From the NCBI GenBank assembly GCA_027364495.1, contig DAHXPE010000480.1:1-7756 (forward strand): a stretch of 7,756 nt of DNA, given 5' to 3'. This document shows, piece after piece, positions 1 to 5,528 of this stretch. Position 1 is the stretch's first letter. Every line of letters begins with the position of its first letter. The notes beneath the pieces were generated by a model, which did no database searches, was not told the DNA's origin, and saw only the letters and a program-made list of their open reading frames with translations. Position numbers and translations under genes: made by a program. The stretch comes from Candidatus Heimdallarchaeota archaeon. Its GTDB lineage: Archaea; Asgardarchaeota; Heimdallarchaeia; Hodarchaeales; LC-3.

Positions 1-1
1 T

Positions 2-334
2 AGCGGTAAAAGGAAAAGAAATACCTACTATGATGAGTTAACCAAGACGGGTGAAGAGTATGTAATTTTGTTAATTTCTTATGAATTAAATTTTGAAGTT
101 AAAAAAATTGATTATTATTTTAGATTAGCAAAAAAGTTACAACATTCATTTCATATACCTGGTTGGAAATTGCATCTACCGAATCCAAAGAATTTCGATA
201 AAAAATTTGTACGAAATAAAATAATAACTCTTGCTATATCATTTAAATCTGAACTGGATAAAGAACAAGCATCAATCTCAGTAACACAAGCGTTTGTTTT
301 GAATAATGCCTACAAGAATTTTTTATGGGAATAA
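2..334 (+). CDS. Partial protein, C-terminal end, probable winged-helix transcriptional regulator
   Basis: The reading frame is open from base 2 to the TAA at 332-334, giving 110 residues with no convincing start, so the gene begins left of the window. A TTG at 68 could start an 88-residue product, but the in-frame sequence before it (GKRKRNTYYDELTKTGEEYV) looks like protein. The pattern of basic wing, then YY.LT..G.EY, is typical of the wing and following helix of PadR/MarR/ArsR-like winged-helix DNA-binding proteins. The remaining 85 or so residues, from LISYELNF to the terminal FLWE, are mixed hydrophobic and lysine-rich; I recognise no family in them, and they may be an effector or dimerisation part. 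A T8 run just after the stop is a plausible terminator. The gene is convergent with the zinc-ribbon gene. The frame is well supported; the regulator assignment is moderate and rests on the wing pattern alone. Confidence 0.55.
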   Translation, partial: SGKRKRNTYYDELTKTGEEYVILLISYELNFEVKKIDYYFRLAKKLQHSFHIPGWKLHLPNPKNFDKKFVRNKIITLAISFKSELDKEQASISVTQAFVLNNAYKNFLWE

Positions 335-336
335 CC

Positions 337-344
337 TTTTTTTT
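337..344 (+). terminator. T-tract terminator candidate
   Basis: An uninterrupted run of eight T begins two bases after the stop codon of the left-edge gene. Archaeal RNA polymerase terminates at T-rich non-template tracts without needing a hairpin, so this is a reasonable terminator for the partial regulator. The rest of the 121-bp convergent spacer holds only short inverted repeats, such as AGTG (401-404) with CACT (412-415). On the minus strand that pair precedes a T6 run (383-388) and could end the opposing transcript. Confidence 0.4.
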
Positions 345-455
345 GCTTGTTAAGATTTATAAAAAATATAGTGCCAATTACGAAAAAACTGGTTGGTTTT
401 AGTGGTTGTCGCACTTAATAAAGTTGATTCAAAAATATTTGTTATTTTAGGATTG

Positions 456-1091
456 CTAGGTCACTGTTTTTGGAGACAATTTTTCTTCTATTTCAACTAA
501 AATAGGCATTATTGAGTCTTTTGTTGATTCCTGTAGAAATCCGTTTGTTTTTATTTTCTTTTTAATCATTAAAACCATTTCCAAGTCATCTTCGACCATG
601 TAATCTATAAAATCCTTCCAATCTAGTTTCTTGCCACGTTTTTGCTCATATTTTGCTATTTTTTCTAACGCACGGAGTCCAAGAATTCTTACTTCTCGAT
701 CTTGGTTTGCAAGGATGTATCTTCCGAGTGAATCTTCATCGCCGTAAACACCAAGCTCATCAATCGCATCCTGTTGAATTGCTATTTTTGAATTGTCAAT
801 GATATAGATTAGAATTGGTGCAACAACTTGTAACAGAAAAGGGACATGCAAATTATCATCAAATTCCTTTATGATATTCTTAAAATTTCGAATTTTTCCC
901 AACTTTAATTCTTGTTCAATGAATGGTAACATTTCTGGCAAAATACCACAGACAGAACAGAGTTCCATACTAATATCATTAATTTCTGCGTCCCAATGTT
1001 CTCCATAAAATAGTTCTAAGACCTCGACTATTTTAGGAGTAAGTTCTTCACTAATTATGACACTATTGCAATTTGGACATTTTTTTTCCAT
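456..1091 (-). CDS. Zinc-ribbon protein with HEAT-like helical repeats, unknown function
   Basis: The product has 211 residues from the ATG at 1091. An in-frame TTG at 1106 would add five residues (MELRI), but the ATG is preferred because MEKKCPNC is a typical zinc-ribbon opening. Two CxxC knuckles (C5/C8 and C45/C48) should bind one zinc ion. Residues from about 80 to 150 read as paired amphipathic helices. The stretch around AIDELGVYGDEDSL, followed by DREVRILGLRALEKIA, matches the HEAT or PBS-lyase-like repeat pattern (aspartate, VR, AL). The C-terminal 60 residues are charged and helical. I do not recognise a named family; a protein- or nucleic-acid-binding scaffold is the safest guess. 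The gene starts 21 nt after the stop of the ATP-cone kinase and is almost certainly co-transcribed with it, which hints at a partner or regulator of that enzyme. Confidence 0.75.
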   Translation of the reverse strand: MEKKCPNCNSVIISEELTPKIVEVLELFYGEHWDAEINDISMELCSVCGILPEMLPFIEQELKLGKIRNFKNIIKEFDDNLHVPFLLQVVAPILIYIIDNSKIAIQQDAIDELGVYGDEDSLGRYILANQDREVRILGLRALEKIAKYEQKRGKKLDWKDFIDYMVEDDLEMVLMIKKKIKTNGFLQESTKDSIMPILVEIEEKLSPKTVT

Positions 1092-1112
1092 AATTCTTAA
1101 TTCCAATAAAAT

Positions 1113-2468
1113 TTAATATTTGTAACTACTACCACCAATAAATTCGCGCATGAGGCTTGTTTTTGGAATGCTTTCAATTTGTTCTTGTGTAGCAGTTGTG
1201 ACTTCGTTTAATAAGTTATAAACACGTTCAGCTCTGATATATGCGTCTTTTCGATCCTCATCATTTTTATATTTTTCAATCCATTCAGGAAAATAGTCGA
1301 AAAGAAAAAATTTATGTACAGGTAATTCATAAGCAAGAGCTCCATTAATAATGTAATCAATATCAGCTGTATTTATATGTGGTATTATGTACCTCATCTC
1401 TGCCCTTCTTACATAATGCCAATGAGTAAGTGTTTGTTCAGGTTTATATCCTCGAAAATTTAGATCACGAATCATCCTTCTAAGTAATCGAATATCTGTC
1501 CATCGAACAAAATAACCTGAGGAATCTCGTTGTTGAGCCAGAGTTTCTATGAAAATCTTCATTTTTTGTTTTTCTGAAACACTTTTAGTCAAATCAGGAT
1601 ATAATCCGTGTAAACAATCCAGAAGAATAATTTCATTTTCTTCGAGATGCATAGGGATTTTTTCAGGAATTCTTTTTCCCGTTTTAAAATCATAATAAGG
1701 GGTTAAAACTTCTTCCCCACGTATTAAATTTCTTAAATGTTCATTAAACAGTTTTATATCAATAGCAAAAGGTGTCTCAAAATCATAATCTCCATAAACA
1801 TCTTTAGGGTGCAATTCTAAATCGAAAAAATAATTATCAACATTAATAGTTTTAAAAGTCTTATCGTGTTTCTGTAATGCCTCCTCTAATTTAATAGTTG
1901 TAGTGGTTTTACCACTAGAAGAGGGTCCAGCAATAATAACCAGCTTAACTTCATTTTTATTAAGAATTCTATTAGTAGCTGCTTGAACATCTTGCTGATA
2001 AGCGGCATCAGATCGTTGTACAAGTTTTTCCCATAAAGATATATCTCCACTCATAACCATGTTGATCTTATTCAGGGTTTCGTACCCGTAACCATGATTC
2101 CAAACCAAAACGTTCCAAATCTTTTGATAAGGGATAGTTCCAGTGAATTGAGCCTTTCTTTGGTATTCATCAAAAGTTTTTTTACGTGCTCGTTCTAAAA
2201 TGAAAGCCTTAGCAGTTCGCGCATGACCACGCTCAATCAAAGTTTTTTCGATATAGTCATTGATTTCTTCAGTAGTCGGGGTATCACCTTCTTTAATTGA
2301 ACGATTTATAAGATACACAACTTCATTAGCAATAAGAAGAGACAGTTCGCGATCTCTACCACCGACTGAAGAAGCAGCTTGAAAAATGGAATCTGTAATA
2401 GCTTCAATATTAAAATCTTGAAGCGTTCCATCCCGTTTAATCACTTTAGTGAACTTTGCAATAGACAT
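1113..2468 (-). CDS. ATP-cone domain fused to uridine kinase-like P-loop nucleoside kinase
   Basis: This 451-residue protein starts at an ATG. Residues about 5-95 form an ATP-cone (VIKRDGTLQDFN near the start, TTEEINDYIEKTL, then ARTAKAFILERAR), the nucleotide-sensing module known from ribonucleotide reductase and NrdR. A linker of about 75 residues follows. The kinase begins with Walker A GPSSSGKT (181-188) and a DNYF motif with the probable catalytic base D211. It continues with YYDFKTGKR (258-266), LDCLHGLYPDL (283-293), TDIRLLRRMIRD (324-335) and a conserved end, REFIGGSS (441-448). These motifs match the uridine kinase/phosphoribulokinase superfamily, especially the nucleoside-kinase-like branch whose N-terminal module is normally TGS rather than an ATP-cone. 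The likely activity is ATP-dependent phosphorylation of a nucleoside or sugar in the cytosol; the substrate is not deducible. 2-phosphoglycerate kinase also carries an ATP-cone, but its kinase half lacks these motifs. Confidence 0.85.
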   Translation of the reverse strand: MSIAKFTKVIKRDGTLQDFNIEAITDSIFQAASSVGGRDRELSLLIANEVVYLINRSIKEGDTPTTEEINDYIEKTLIERGHARTAKAFILERARKKTFDEYQRKAQFTGTIPYQKIWNVLVWNHGYGYETLNKINMVMSGDISLWEKLVQRSDAAYQQDVQAATNRILNKNEVKLVIIAGPSSSGKTTTTIKLEEALQKHDKTFKTINVDNYFFDLELHPKDVYGDYDFETPFAIDIKLFNEHLRNLIRGEEVLTPYYDFKTGKRIPEKIPMHLEENEIILLDCLHGLYPDLTKSVSEKQKMKIFIETLAQQRDSSGYFVRWTDIRLLRRMIRDLNFRGYKPEQTLTHWHYVRRAEMRYIIPHINTADIDYIINGALAYELPVHKFFLFDYFPEWIEKYKNDEDRKDAYIRAERVYNLLNEVTTATQEQIESIPKTSLMREFIGGSSYKY

Positions 2469-2527
2469 TCAAAATCAATTCTTTATAAAAAAAGAAATTG
2501 AAAAATATTTGTAATAGCACTTTAAAT

Positions 2528-2579
2528 TGGTAAATTAAGATGCGGGTTTTCCTTTACTATGGAAAAGAATAAATTACCA
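2528..2579 (-). promoter_or_regulatory. Two-tier inverted repeat between the small gene and the kinase gene
   Basis: The outer arms TGGTAAATTA (2528-2537) and TAAATTACCA (2570-2579) are complementary at 9 of 10 positions. The inner arms TTTTCC (2547-2552) and GGAAAA (2561-2566) are perfectly complementary around an 8-nt loop. The outer arm nearest the small gene includes its last Trp codon and its TAA stop. In the leftward mRNA this gives a hairpin at the end of that gene, followed by T-rich sequence before the kinase ATG. It could act as a terminator, attenuator or processing site that sets kinase expression apart from the upstream genes. Confidence 0.4.
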
Positions 2580-2834
2580 TCCACCAGAAACATATTCAGG
2601 TTTTTCTTCCTCCAAATTATCAATTTTCTTTTTCAGTTCCTTTTTTTCTTTATCCAAAATTAGAATAGCACCAGCTTGATTTTCAAAAGTTTTTATACTT
2701 AATATAAAATCAAATAGTGGTTTTGTCGTTAAAAGTTCTCGTATTATTCTAGTACAAGTTTCCTTAAATGATAGACAGATACTCGATTGAAAATAGCTCG
2801 ATTGGAATTTAATTAGTAAAAGAGAAATAATCAA
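2574..2834 (-). CDS. Small hypothetical protein (86 aa), translationally coupled to the Nudix gene
   Basis: An 86-residue frame starts at a TTG that overlaps the Nudix stop codon (TTGA), an arrangement usual for coupled translation. There is no in-frame ATG, so if the gene is real it must use this TTG or another non-ATG codon. The N-terminal third is hydrophobic and low in information. The middle reads FKETCTRIIRELLTTKPLFDF. The last 30 residues form a lysine/glutamate-rich, probably coiled-coil helix (KEKKELKKKIDNLEEEK) capped by YVSGGW. I recognise no family. The charged C-terminal helix looks like real protein, but the ORF could also be a remnant of a longer gene or chance coding in A+T-rich DNA. 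It lies in the same transcription unit as the Nudix and EamA genes. Confidence 0.45.
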   Translation of the reverse strand: MIISLLLIKFQSSYFQSSICLSFKETCTRIIRELLTTKPLFDFILSIKTFENQAGAILILDKEKKELKKKIDNLEEEKPEYVSGGW

Positions 2835-3358
2835 TAATAACCTAGTTTTTCACCAAGTAAAAGTCCAATGATAATTTTAGGATCAACTTCGGATTCATTT
2901 TTGATCATATCCCATAATTCATCTTTAGTTTTATAAACTATTTGCGAAATCTCGTCTGGATCGACTGTGGCATTGGTTTTTATAAGCCCTGTTGCAAAAT
3001 AAACATGGATGACCTCAGAAGAATAACCCATGGCTGGAGGATAACTAGTTAATTTAATCAATTTTTCAGCTTTATAACCAGTTTCTTCACTTAATTCTCT
3101 AACAGCAGCATCTTCAGGTGTTTCACCAGGATCAACCTTACCTGCTGGAAATTCGAGAGTCTCTCGATGCAATGCATATCGTGCTTGTTTTACCAGAACA
3201 AATTTGTCTGGTTCAATAAATGGAATTAAAGCAACGGCAGGGGGATAATCGATAATAAGTCGTCTGGTAGTAGCACCAGAAGGCTTTTGAACTTCATCCA
3301 AAATAGCCTTTACGTTTTTGACTTTTATTTCAAAAAATCTAGTTATTTGTTTTTCCAT
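2831..3358 (-). CDS. Nudix hydrolase, ADP-ribose pyrophosphatase-like
   Basis: The product has 175 residues from an ATG. A complete Nudix box spans G73-Y95 (G73, E79, then RELSEETGY at 87-95), with the metal-binding REXXEE glutamates intact. The lead-in QARYALHRETLEFPAG (58-73) and the downstream PPAMGYSSE (107-115) are characteristic of the ADP-ribose pyrophosphatase (NudF-like) branch, which cleaves ADP-ribose to AMP and ribose-5-phosphate in the cytosol. The length is slightly short of the usual 180-210 residues but complete. No Shine-Dalgarno site precedes the start; the 32-nt gap after the transporter gene is T/A-rich. It is probably co-transcribed with the EamA gene upstream and the 86-residue gene downstream. 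The Nudix assignment is firm; the substrate is inferred from motifs, and other nucleoside-diphosphate derivatives are possible. Confidence 0.88.
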   Translation of the reverse strand: MEKQITRFFEIKVKNVKAILDEVQKPSGATTRRLIIDYPPAVALIPFIEPDKFVLVKQARYALHRETLEFPAGKVDPGETPEDAAVRELSEETGYKAEKLIKLTSYPPAMGYSSEVIHVYFATGLIKTNATVDPDEISQIVYKTKDELWDMIKNESEVDPKIIIGLLLGEKLGYY

Positions 3359-3390
3359 AATTAAAAAATAAAAAATAGTTTAAGAGTCTT

Positions 3391-4419
3391 TCAGTTAGTC
3401 TGATTGGGTTGAATTTCTGCTGATAGTAAAGTATCCACTGTCTTATTCGTAATAGACGCTTTTGTTTTTTTATTAACTAACATAATACCAGTGAAAATTA
3501 ACAAAAATGATAAAAAGTGAACAATTGGATCTATTTTTTCACCAATGAAAACTGATGCAGCAATACCAAAAACAGGGACTAAATTAACAAAAACAGCAGA
3601 TCGTCCAGCACCAATATGCTTAACTCCCTCAGTGTAAGAAACATATGCGATTAAAGAAGAGAAGAAAGCTAAATATAAAATTCCTAACCAAATTTCCAGT
3701 GTTCTGAGAGAGGAACCAATTGAAAATAATAACGAAGGATTCAAAAAATAATTTGGACCAGTTAAAAAAGCAAAAGGCAAAGAAAAGATAAGGCCTATAA
3801 GTGAGAGCCAACTTAGAACATGAAATGATGATGGTTTATTTTCATATTTATTAAACAAACGACGTAATAATACTGTGTAGATTCCATAACAAATTGCTGA
3901 GATGAAGACTAAAAAGTCTCCTAGATATCGGTTCGGCACATTTGTATTAGGAGAGAAACCAACTATTAATAAAACTCCAGTAAAGGCTAAAATTGAACCA
4001 AATATTTTAATTGGAGTAATAATTTCCTTAATAAGTGCTGTTGCAACAAATAAAACAATAATTGGACTAGTAGCAACCACTAATGATGCATCGGATGCAG
4101 CTGTATAAGTCTCACCATATAAATAACCAAATTGATAAAAAGTTACTGAAATAAGTCCCATAATGGAAAGTTCTTTCCAATGTTTTTTGAAAAATCTATA
4201 ACCGATTGTTCCTTCTTTTAAATATGTTACCATGAATAAAAGACTGACAAAAATAATGTACCGAACAACAATAATAATGAAAGGTGGAATGGATGGACCA
4301 AATTCAGTACTTACAATAAATCTGCCTATTGGCCAAGCCAAACCCCACAAAAAAACCGTCATAAGTAGTAAAATATAAGCAAAGTATTCTATGGGTAATT
4401 TTGATGCATTTAAATTCAC
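3391..4419 (-). CDS. EamA/DMT-superfamily transporter, 10 transmembrane helices
   Basis: The 342-residue integral membrane protein starts at a GTG; the frame upstream closes at a TAA 33 nt earlier and offers no ATG. Ten hydrophobic segments lie near residues 12-36, 46-67, 85-103, 109-130, 138-155, 166-186, 199-219, 243-262, 271-292 and 298-315. They are arranged as two five-helix EamA repeats. The repeat hallmarks are visible in ASDASLVVATSPIIVLF (108-124) and GAGRSAVFVNLVPVFG (270-285). The positive C-terminal tail (NKKTKAS) fits a cytoplasmic end. Members export or import small metabolites such as amino acids, nucleosides or nucleotide-sugar precursors; the substrate cannot be told from sequence. 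It is the first gene of the leftward block and ends 32 nt before the Nudix gene. A weak Shine-Dalgarno-like GAAGTTGAT precedes the start. Confidence 0.88.
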   Translation of the reverse strand: MNLNASKLPIEYFAYILLLMTVFLWGLAWPIGRFIVSTEFGPSIPPFIIIVVRYIIFVSLLFMVTYLKEGTIGYRFFKKHWKELSIMGLISVTFYQFGYLYGETYTAASDASLVVATSPIIVLFVATALIKEIITPIKIFGSILAFTGVLLIVGFSPNTNVPNRYLGDFLVFISAICYGIYTVLLRRLFNKYENKPSSFHVLSWLSLIGLIFSLPFAFLTGPNYFLNPSLLFSIGSSLRTLEIWLGILYLAFFSSLIAYVSYTEGVKHIGAGRSAVFVNLVPVFGIAASVFIGEKIDPIVHFLSFLLIFTGIMLVNKKTKASITNKTVDTLLSAEIQPNQTN

Positions 4420-4607
4420 TAAATCAACTTCACAATTTAGATAAATAAGTTATTCATCCATTAAAAACTTTAAACACCAATTTTGGCTTTTTATGAAAAT
4501 GAATAAGTTAAAAAAACCTTACAATTGTTAATTATTTGCTAATTTATAAAGCTTATGGCAATAAAATCCAAGTTATTTAGAAAAAAGTGGTTAAATAATT
4601 TCTTTAC

Positions 4608-4628
4608 CCTTTAAATTTAAATTAAAGG
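4608..4628. repeat. Inverted repeat CCTTTAA-N7-TTAAAGG
   Basis: Perfect 7-bp arms surround a 7-nt A/T spacer, upstream of the EamA gene in its reading direction. It could be an operator for a dimeric regulator, or a hairpin 3' of the 120-aa gene. The arms are mostly A/T, so chance is a real possibility. Confidence 0.3.
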
Positions 4629-4634
4629 ATAAAT

Positions 4635-4655
4635 AAAAAAAATATATCGAAAAAA
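4635..4655 (-). terminator. Double T-tract terminator candidate for the 120-aa gene
   Basis: On the minus strand, about 120 nt past the stop of the 120-aa gene, a T6 run (4650-4655) and a T8 run (4635-4642) follow each other. This is typical of archaeal T-rich termination zones. There is no strong hairpin immediately before them. Confidence 0.3.
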
Positions 4656-4775
4656 TGTTTTTTAAAATAAATTCGACTTTATTTAAATAATGAAAAATAA
4701 CCTCATCATCTTTGAAACAATGAAACAAAATAATCTTATCCAAAAAATTAAAGGACAACAAAAATTTTCATTTGA

Positions 4776-5138
4776 TTATTTTCTAAGTATTTTATTCACG
4801 ATTTTTTTGATTCTTGAATGTCCAGTTTCATAATTAGGAATATCTTTTCTTTCGCTACGAATAACGGAAATGAGAAAAGTTTCTAATTTATCTTCTGTTA
4901 ATTTATCCGCAGGCACAACAACATCTATATAATCATTCATAAGACGAGCTTTACTTGTATATTCTTTAAGTTTCAATCCTTCTAAGCAAAATTGATCTGA
5001 TATCAATTTTAACTCATCAGTATCAGAAGCTTCTTTTATAGCTTTGAAGAAGGAATTGATAATGAAGGCATAATCTGAATCTATAACCCAATAGTTAAAT
5101 TGATTAGAATCAAGTTGGTTAGATGTTGAGTCATACAA
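4776..5138 (-). CDS. Hypothetical protein, 120 aa
   Basis: A complete 120-residue, predominantly helical soluble protein with no signal peptide or membrane segment. I do not recognise a family. It begins at a TTG; a stop codon lies immediately upstream in frame, so no longer form exists. The start is supported by an AGGTGA Shine-Dalgarno site nine nucleotides upstream and a TATA-like AGATATAAA about 40 bp upstream. An ATG four bases into the gene is out of frame and closes after 17 codons. The N-terminus is Asn/Ser-rich. The centre is acidic and helical (AIKEASDTDELKLISDQF), followed by VVVPADKLTEDKLETFLISV. The C-terminus is basic (HSRIKKIVNKILRK) and could touch nucleic acid or a membrane surface. 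The gene is divergent from the RuBisCO gene across a 641-bp region and stands alone. Confidence 0.7.
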   Translation of the reverse strand: MYDSTSNQLDSNQFNYWVIDSDYAFIINSFFKAIKEASDTDELKLISDQFCLEGLKLKEYTSKARLMNDYIDVVVPADKLTEDKLETFLISVIRSERKDIPNYETGHSRIKKIVNKILRK

Positions 5139-5147
5139 TTAAAGAAT

Positions 5148-5153
5148 TCACCT
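5148..5153 (-). promoter_or_regulatory. Shine-Dalgarno site AGGTGA for the 120-aa gene
   Basis: AGGTGA on the minus strand matches the archaeal anti-Shine-Dalgarno partner (GGAGGTGAT core) and sits nine nucleotides before the TTG start, which decides the start choice. It is the only clear Shine-Dalgarno site in the window. Confidence 0.65.
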
Positions 5154-5176
5154 GCTATATTAACTATGTTTAATTA

Positions 5177-5185
5177 TTTATATCT
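5177..5185 (-). promoter_or_regulatory. TATA-box candidate for the 120-aa gene
   Basis: AGATATAAA on the minus strand is centred about 43 bp before the TTG. With the usual archaeal spacing of about 25 bp, transcription would start just before the Shine-Dalgarno site and give a leader of roughly 18 nt. Confidence 0.45.
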
Positions 5186-5383
5186 AAAACCAAATCAATT
5201 TTATTTATAAAATTTCTTAGTGTTGATATATTTCAATTTTTTATTAATTAATGTATTATGTGAATGTTTTTTATATGTTCTCACTAAAAATTTTTTTATA
5301 GGACTTTTTGTGTTATTTCACTCTTGGAATTTTTAAAACCTATGCTTTCATAAAAAGTTTTTAAATTTTAAGTATCTATCATA

Positions 5384-5397
5384 ATTACCTTGGTAAT
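5384..5397. repeat. Palindrome ATTACC-TT-GGTAAT
   Basis: Perfect 6-bp arms with a 2-bp spacer lie 15 bp before the 9-bp arm of the structured element. The form suits an operator for a dimeric helix-turn-helix regulator and is too tight for a stable RNA hairpin. It could control whatever is transcribed from about 5413-5435. Confidence 0.4.
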
Positions 5398-5412
5398 ACA
5401 AACTTAGTATAA

Positions 5413-5502
5413 AGTCGGGATAGTTTTACTTGAAATGATAGTTTTATGTCTTTTTGCAGATAATAACCAGCCGATAAAATTTTTTGAAAAAAAATCCCGA
5501 CT
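5413..5502. ncRNA. Candidate structured RNA closed by a perfect 9-bp inverted repeat
   Basis: AGTCGGGAT (5413-5421) and ATCCCGACT (5494-5502) are perfectly complementary and enclose 72 nt. Inside, TTTT (5424-5427) can pair with AAAA (5488-5491), and AGTTTTAT (5440-5447) with ATAAAATT (5474-5481), counting one G-U pair. The stack is therefore a long interrupted stem with an apical loop of about 26 nt. Its GC-rich ends stand out in very A/T-rich surroundings, a known sign of structured RNA in such genomes. A hairpin followed by T5 lies just after it on the plus strand. It does not fit tRNA (no T-loop), box C/D or H/ACA RNA. Alternatives are a miniature inverted-repeat element (no target-site duplication seen) or a micro-ORF in the same stretch. 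The strand is unresolved. Confidence 0.35.
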
Positions 5503-5504
5503 GT

Positions 5505-5528
5505 TTGCCTTCCTCAGGAGCAATTTTT
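5505..5528 (+). terminator. Hairpin plus T5, terminator-like
   Basis: TTGC (5505-5508) pairs with GCAA (5520-5523) and TCC (5511-5513) with GGA (5517-5519), with a 2-nt bulge and a UCA loop. Five T follow directly. It is small but well placed as the 3' end of the upstream structured element if that is transcribed rightward. Confidence 0.35.

Larger units (their letters stand above)
4420..4775. other. A+T-rich intergenic region between the 120-aa gene and the EamA gene
   Basis: These 356 bp separate two leftward genes and hold no convincing gene. Read leftward, they contain T-tracts that could end the 120-aa transcript, an inverted repeat (4608-4628), and then several TATA-like stretches that might drive the transporter gene: CATAAAAAG around 4488-4496, TTTAAAG around 4468-4474, and TTTATAAATT around 4541-4550. 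Sequence alone does not say which is used. Confidence 0.5.

Noticed and set aside
370..415. AGTGC...GCACT arms in the convergent spacer as a structured RNA
   Set aside because: Only five base pairs close a 36-nt interior with little further pairing; too weak to call beyond a possible terminator.
1113..2468. 2-phosphoglycerate kinase, which also has an ATP-cone before a P-loop kinase
   Set aside because: The kinase half carries DNYF, YDFKTGKR, TDIRLLRRMIRD and REFIGGSS motifs of the uridine-kinase-like family instead.
3629..3811. 60-codon minus-strand frame inside the EamA gene
   Set aside because: It overlaps conserved transmembrane segments in another frame and is rich in Phe/Leu because of base composition only.
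3902..4108. 68-codon plus-strand frame antisense to the EamA gene
   Set aside because: It is antisense to the conserved EamA repeat and has no independent support.
4690..4833. 47-residue plus-strand ORF (MKNNLIIFETMKQNN...) ending in a hydrophobic stretch
   Set aside because: The hydrophobic end is antisense to the 3' end of the 120-aa gene, there is no ribosome-binding site, and such ORFs are expected by chance in A/T-rich DNA.
5413..5502. tRNA or box C/D RNA reading of the structured element
   Set aside because: There is no T-loop GGTTCGAnTCC-like sequence or cloverleaf. AATGATAG resembles box C only loosely, and no properly placed box D accompanies it on the same strand.
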